Positions 63,050 to 64,000 of a stretch of DNA of 64,000 nucleotides are shown here, in pieces. A program made the translations under genes and the position numbers. The DNA is taken from NCBI RefSeq assembly GCF_000969905.1, contig NZ_CP009520.1:1736001-1800000 (forward strand), in the 5' to 3' direction. Within the stretch, counting starts at the first letter, position 1. Each line of letters begins with the position of its first letter. The notes below the pieces were generated by a model that worked only from the letters and a program-made list of their open reading frames with translations, ran no database searches and had not been told where the DNA came from. Source of the stretch: Methanosarcina vacuolata Z-761. Its GTDB lineage: Archaea > Halobacteriota > Methanosarcinia > Methanosarcinales > Methanosarcinaceae.

Positions 63050-64000
63050 TCAAGCTGAAAGATTATACAAATAGATATCTCTGTATTCCTGGGATTCTGG
63101 ATCATCGCGTGTATCTACATATATAATTTTGTCGTTATAAATTGCAGGATCACCAGCACAAGTGCTGTTTGTAATACGAGTTGTCTCATTGGTTGAGATA
63201 TTGTACATATAAATGTCACTTGAAAAGTTGTTTCCTATCCAGTATTCTCTTTCCCACACTATCCTATCACCATATATATCCGCACTGGTAGAATTGTTAT
63301 CGAAAGTGACTTGACGTGTTTCATGCTTGGCAATATCTCGCATGTAGATATCCCTTGACTCATTTTTTTGTTCTACCCACACAACAATATTTCCGTAAAT
63401 TTCACCTCCTGCTGCTGTACCAGTTCTACTGATGTCACTTACTCTTTTTGTGGGTATGTCGTATATGGAAATGTTTGAACTCCATTCACCTGAATTTACC
63501 TGATTTGCCCGTCCCCATACAATCTTATTCCCGTAAATAGAAGGATAAAATCGAGCATGTTCATACGGAGTTAGCTGAGTTTCTTCATTGGTGCTGAGAT
63601 TGTATAAGTACAAACTGTTAGATTCATCATTTTGATGAGAGGCAGGCTGACCGTCCTCATATTTTGACCTTACGTACACAACATTATCACCATAGATCGA
63701 GGGCGTATTCGCACCAACAATTTTAATCTCTTTGCCAGTGGAAATGTTGTACACAATTATATTTTTATCATAATCCCACCATGTAATTTTATCTCCCTGG
63801 ATAACTGGGCTATTTCCTGCATGTCCTAGTCTGGTTATGTTTCCGGTAGTCAGGTTATACATCCACGCTGTGTCAGTAGTAGTCTCAGCCCATGTAACAA
63901 TGTTGCCGTAGATTGATAAATCCAATGTTAGCCTCGAAGCTACGACCCTAGTCTCTTTGCCAGCATTTGCTATTGATGTAAAACTTATGAGGAAAATCAA
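63050..64000 (-). CDS. Secreted beta-propeller surface protein (5' end outside window)
   Basis: Paralogue of 59723-60742 along the whole length: signal peptide end FLISFTSIANAGKET, then blades IYGNIVTWAE, IQGDKITWWD, IYGDNVVYVRS, IYGNKIVWGR, IYGNIVVWVE, IYGDRIVWERE and IYNDKIIYVD, ending DIYLYNLSA like its twin. The start codon is beyond the window edge. Sequence divergence is moderate, so the duplication is not very recent, but the conserved 3' flank (62955-63049) shows that it included non-coding DNA. Confidence 0.8.
   Translation of the reverse strand: MIFLISFTSIANAGKETRVVASRLTLDLSIYGNIVTWAETTTDTAWMYNLTTGNITRLGHAGNSPVIQGDKITWWDYDKNIIVYNISTGKEIKIVGANTPSIYGDNVVYVRSKYEDGQPASHQNDESNSLYLYNLSTNEETQLTPYEHARFYPSIYGNKIVWGRANQVNSGEWSSNISIYDIPTKRVSDISRTGTAAGGEIYGNIVVWVEQKNESRDIYMRDIAKHETRQVTFDNNSTSADIYGDRIVWEREYWIGNNFSSDIYMYNISTNETTRITNSTCAGDPAIYNDKIIYVDTRDDPESQEYRDIYLYNLSA

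Overview
The gene content points to a methanogenic archaeon of the genus Methanosarcina. The window holds a tRNA-dependent cysteine synthase (SepCysS), four tRNA-Cys genes, methanogen-restricted families (DUF1890/DUF1894, a marker-16-type DUF39 metalloprotein), a gamma-class carbonic anhydrase like Cam, CbiZ, a methanogen-type ThiI with a CxxC, archaeal TATA promoters, N-glycosylation-rich surface proteins and many insertion-sequence relics. The species cannot be fixed from the sequence alone.

Layout. 1-15 kb is a loose, repeat-rich region: the end of a surface protein gene, cbiZ, a livF fragment, a complete IS5-type element, a SAM methyltransferase, ilvE, IS relics, a MITE-like element, a large pentapeptide-repeat protein and small proteins. 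15-25 kb carries a DJ-1/PfpI protein, methionine gamma-lyase, pncB, a TolB-like propeller, carbonic anhydrase, a CTP-type polyprenol kinase relative, and a metY-metX pair. 25-53 kb is a sulfur/cysteine/Fe-S block: tRNA-Cys, nadA, an E1-like adenylyltransferase, nifU, nifS, an HTH regulator with a Cys-rich tail, cysK, cysE, a DUF59 gene, thiE, thiM, fdhD, sufS, larE, a MoaD-like sulfur carrier, DUF1890/1894, thiI, a five-gene locus (radical SAM, ABC ATPase, G3E-like GTPase, Fe-S protein, marker-16 protein), three more tRNA-Cys genes, pscS (SepCysS), a second metY and pdxS. 53-64 kb has a broken methyltransferase, two nitrogenase-like component 1 subunits, two related surface propellers separated by a frameshifted IS1-type element, a DUF3795 protein and a decayed tRNA-Leu.

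The main discovery candidate is a shared operator. The 14-bp palindrome TTCACAATTGTGAA, exact or with one to three changes, occurs 14 times, always between 25.6 and 49.7 kb and always in a promoter position: before all four tRNA-Cys genes (one through the pscS operon), nifS, cysK, the larE/moaD divergent promoter, the ABC ATPase operon and the radical SAM gene. A small HTH protein with a CxxC-x9-C-x3-C tail, encoded between nifS and cysK, is the obvious but unproven regulator. Three copies (two at tRNA-Cys genes, one at an orphan locus) share a rigid module of an AGGCA-N5-TGCCT dyad, 11-12 bp, a TTTAAATATT TATA box, 25 bp, then the palindrome; a looser fourth copy precedes the tRNA-Cys/pscS/metY operon. 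This ties tRNA supply, SepCysS, sulfur donation, Fe-S assembly and the marker-16 locus into one apparent cysteine/sulfur regulon.

The metabolic logic is consistent: CysE/CysK and SepCysS make cysteine; MetX/MetY make homocysteine or methionine from O-acetylhomoserine; methionine gamma-lyase releases methanethiol; NifS, SufS, LarE, ThiI, FdhD and the E1/MoaD pair distribute sulfur. The nitrogenase-like pair retains P-cluster and cofactor ligands and may belong to this sulfur theme. A second feature of the window is the number of minisatellites, several grown from the last codons of a gene.
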